7,223 nt of DNA, taken from contig CAJUNZ010000119.1 in NCBI GenBank assembly GCA_910587755.1, positions 1 to 7,223 on the forward strand, read 5' to 3'. The notes below the pieces were generated by a model. It saw only the letters and a program-made list of their open reading frames with translations. It was not told the origin of the DNA and did not search any database. The position numbers and the translations under genes are program-made. This document shows positions 6,092 through 7,223 of this stretch, in pieces. This DNA is from an uncultured Acetatifactor sp. Lineage in GTDB: Bacteria > Bacillota > Clostridia > Lachnospirales > Lachnospiraceae. Positions within the stretch are counted from its first letter, which is position 1; each line of letters opens with the position of its first letter.

Positions 6092-7223
6092 GACGGAACC
6101 TCTGGATGGAGTGTCTCAGCTCATCCGCATGTTCTGTGAGCTCCCTGGCAGAGGCTGCCGACTCTTCCGCCGTGGCCGCATTGGTCTGAACCACACCGGC
6201 GATCTGTTCCATCCCCAGAGTCAGCTGCTTCAGAGATATGGACTGCTGCACCGCCGACTCTGCGATCCGCTCCACCATCTCCGTGGACTGCTGGGCATTG
6301 GTGAACACTATCGAAAGGGCTTCTGTGGTCTCTGTGGACAGGGACGCCCCAAACTCCACCAGATTCATGGAATTCTCGATAAGTTTTGTGATATCCTGGG
6401 CTGACTCGGCACTCTTGTATGCCAGGGTCTGCACTTCCCCTGCCACCACGGCAAAGCTCTTTCCGGCCTCACCTGCCCGGGCCGCCTCGATACAGGCATT
6501 CAGCGCCAGAATTTTTGTCTGAAAGGATATATCCTCGATGGTCTTAATGATACCGCCAATCTGCTGGGATGCGTCTGAAATGTTCGACATGGCCTCAGTC
6601 AGTTCACTCATCTTCTGGGTGCAGAGATCAAGTTGTACCGCTGCGTCTGCTGAAAACTGCCTTGCGTGCTCCGCATCTGCAGAGTTAAGTTCCACCTGCC
6701 TGGAGATATCCTGGATACTGGCAGACAGCTCTTCCACAGCAGATGCCTGCTGAACCGTGCCGTTGGAAAGCACCTGGGCCCCTGCCGACATGCGCTGCGA
6801 CTCCTCAGACACGCGCTCCGCCGTGACATTGATCTGGGCCAGTGCGTTGTTGAGGGAATCCAGAATCTGGCCCATGGCAGTCTGAATGGGAAGAAATTCT
6901 CCCCTGTAATCATTTCCTACAGTCTGGTTCATATTTCCCTTTGCCATCTGATCCAGAACTGTGTCAATTTCCTTGATATACTTTTTCAGCTCCCTCTTGG
7001 TCTCATGGATGGAGTTTACCAGCATACCGATCTCCGAGGTATTGGCCTCCAGACCAAAGGGGGAGGAAAGATTTCCCTTGGATATCTCTTCCACCTGGGA
7101 TTTTACCACCAGCACCGGGCTGATAATGCTCTTCCTGGTGATGGCCACCACCAGCAGCAGCTGAACCGCCACAAGAGCCATGGCAAAGAACATCCTCAGC
7201 TGGATACTGTTGGTCTCCTTCTG
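6075..7223 (-). CDS. Methyl-accepting chemotaxis protein, C-terminal part (N-terminus beyond window)
   Basis: This is a transmembrane chemoreceptor that passes ligand signals to the CheA-CheW kinase complex. The frame stays open to the window edge (first visible residues QKETNSIQLR), so the Met at 7193 is internal, and the first membrane helix and the ligand-binding domain lie outside. Numbering from that Met, residues 2-18 are the second membrane segment (FFAMALVAVQLLLVVAI). A HAMP domain follows (~19-72, TRKSIISPV to SIHETKREL), then a second HAMP-like segment (~73-120, VLDQMAKGNMNQ and YRGEFLPIQ). The long coiled-coil signalling domain runs from ~130 to 368. The hairpin tip is FQTKILALNACIEAARAGEAGKSF (224-247), matching the family except for a few substitutions (Lys227, Cys234, Ser246, Gln255). 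The protein ends RFRLRNRR without an NWETF-type CheR/CheB docking pentapeptide. About 133 residues separate the tip Glu236 from the FRL end, similar to E. coli Tsr. The ligand cannot be inferred. Confidence 0.92.
   Translation of the reverse strand, partial: QKETNSIQLRMFFAMALVAVQLLLVVAITRKSIISPVLVVKSQVEEISKGNLSSPFGLEANTSEIGMLVNSIHETKRELKKYIKEIDTVLDQMAKGNMNQTVGNDYRGEFLPIQTAMGQILDSLNNALAQINVTAERVSEESQRMSAGAQVLSNGTVQQASAVEELSASIQDISRQVELNSADAEHARQFSADAAVQLDLCTQKMSELTEAMSNISDASQQIGGIIKTIEDISFQTKILALNACIEAARAGEAGKSFAVVAGEVQTLAYKSAESAQDITKLIENSMNLVEFGASLSTETTEALSIVFTNAQQSTEMVERIAESAVQQSISLKQLTLGMEQIAGVVQTNAATAEESAASARELTEHADELRHSIQRFRLRNRR

Overview
The window looks like one end of a draft-assembly contig from a Gram-positive anaerobe of the class Clostridia, probably Lachnospiraceae. 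The evidence is moderately GC-rich coding sequence, a large clostridial-type acyl-CoA dehydratase/activase-related protein, a Firmicutes-type SNF2 helicase with a bacterial SNF2-associated domain, and AGGAG-type ribosome binding sites. The taxonomic call is inference from gene families only.

Layout: bases 1-46 are not genomic. They match the 3' 46 nt of the Illumina TruSeq universal (P5) adapter. Genomic sequence starts at 47, inside a plus-strand gene that has lost its 5' half. It encodes the DUF2229 and dehydratase-like C-terminal part of a large 2-hydroxyacyl-CoA dehydratase/activase-related protein and ends at 2119. A hairpin with a perfect 14-bp stem (2157-2189) separates it from a convergent minus-strand block.

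Read in the direction of transcription, the minus-strand block holds three genes. The first is a methyl-accepting chemotaxis protein cut off by the right window edge (7223 to 6075). After 52 nt comes a full-length 1150-residue SNF2-family DNA helicase/translocase with a degenerate SWIM-like zinc motif (6022 to 2570). After 128 nt comes a 79-residue charged coiled-coil protein (2441 to 2202) with its own plausible promoter and a strong ribosome binding site. Coding density is high and no gap exceeds 300 bases.

The genes do not form an obvious pathway. The activase-related protein belongs to anaerobic metabolism, the chemoreceptor to sensory signalling and the SNF2 protein to DNA transactions. 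The shared direction and short spacing of the chemoreceptor and helicase genes allow co-transcription, but nothing shows a functional link. I found no tRNA, rRNA, CRISPR array, insertion sequence or convincing defence system. The most useful points are the adapter contamination with its chimeric reading frame, the altered SWIM motif, the non-consensus chemoreceptor tip and a 20-bp imperfect direct repeat around the chemoreceptor stop codon.
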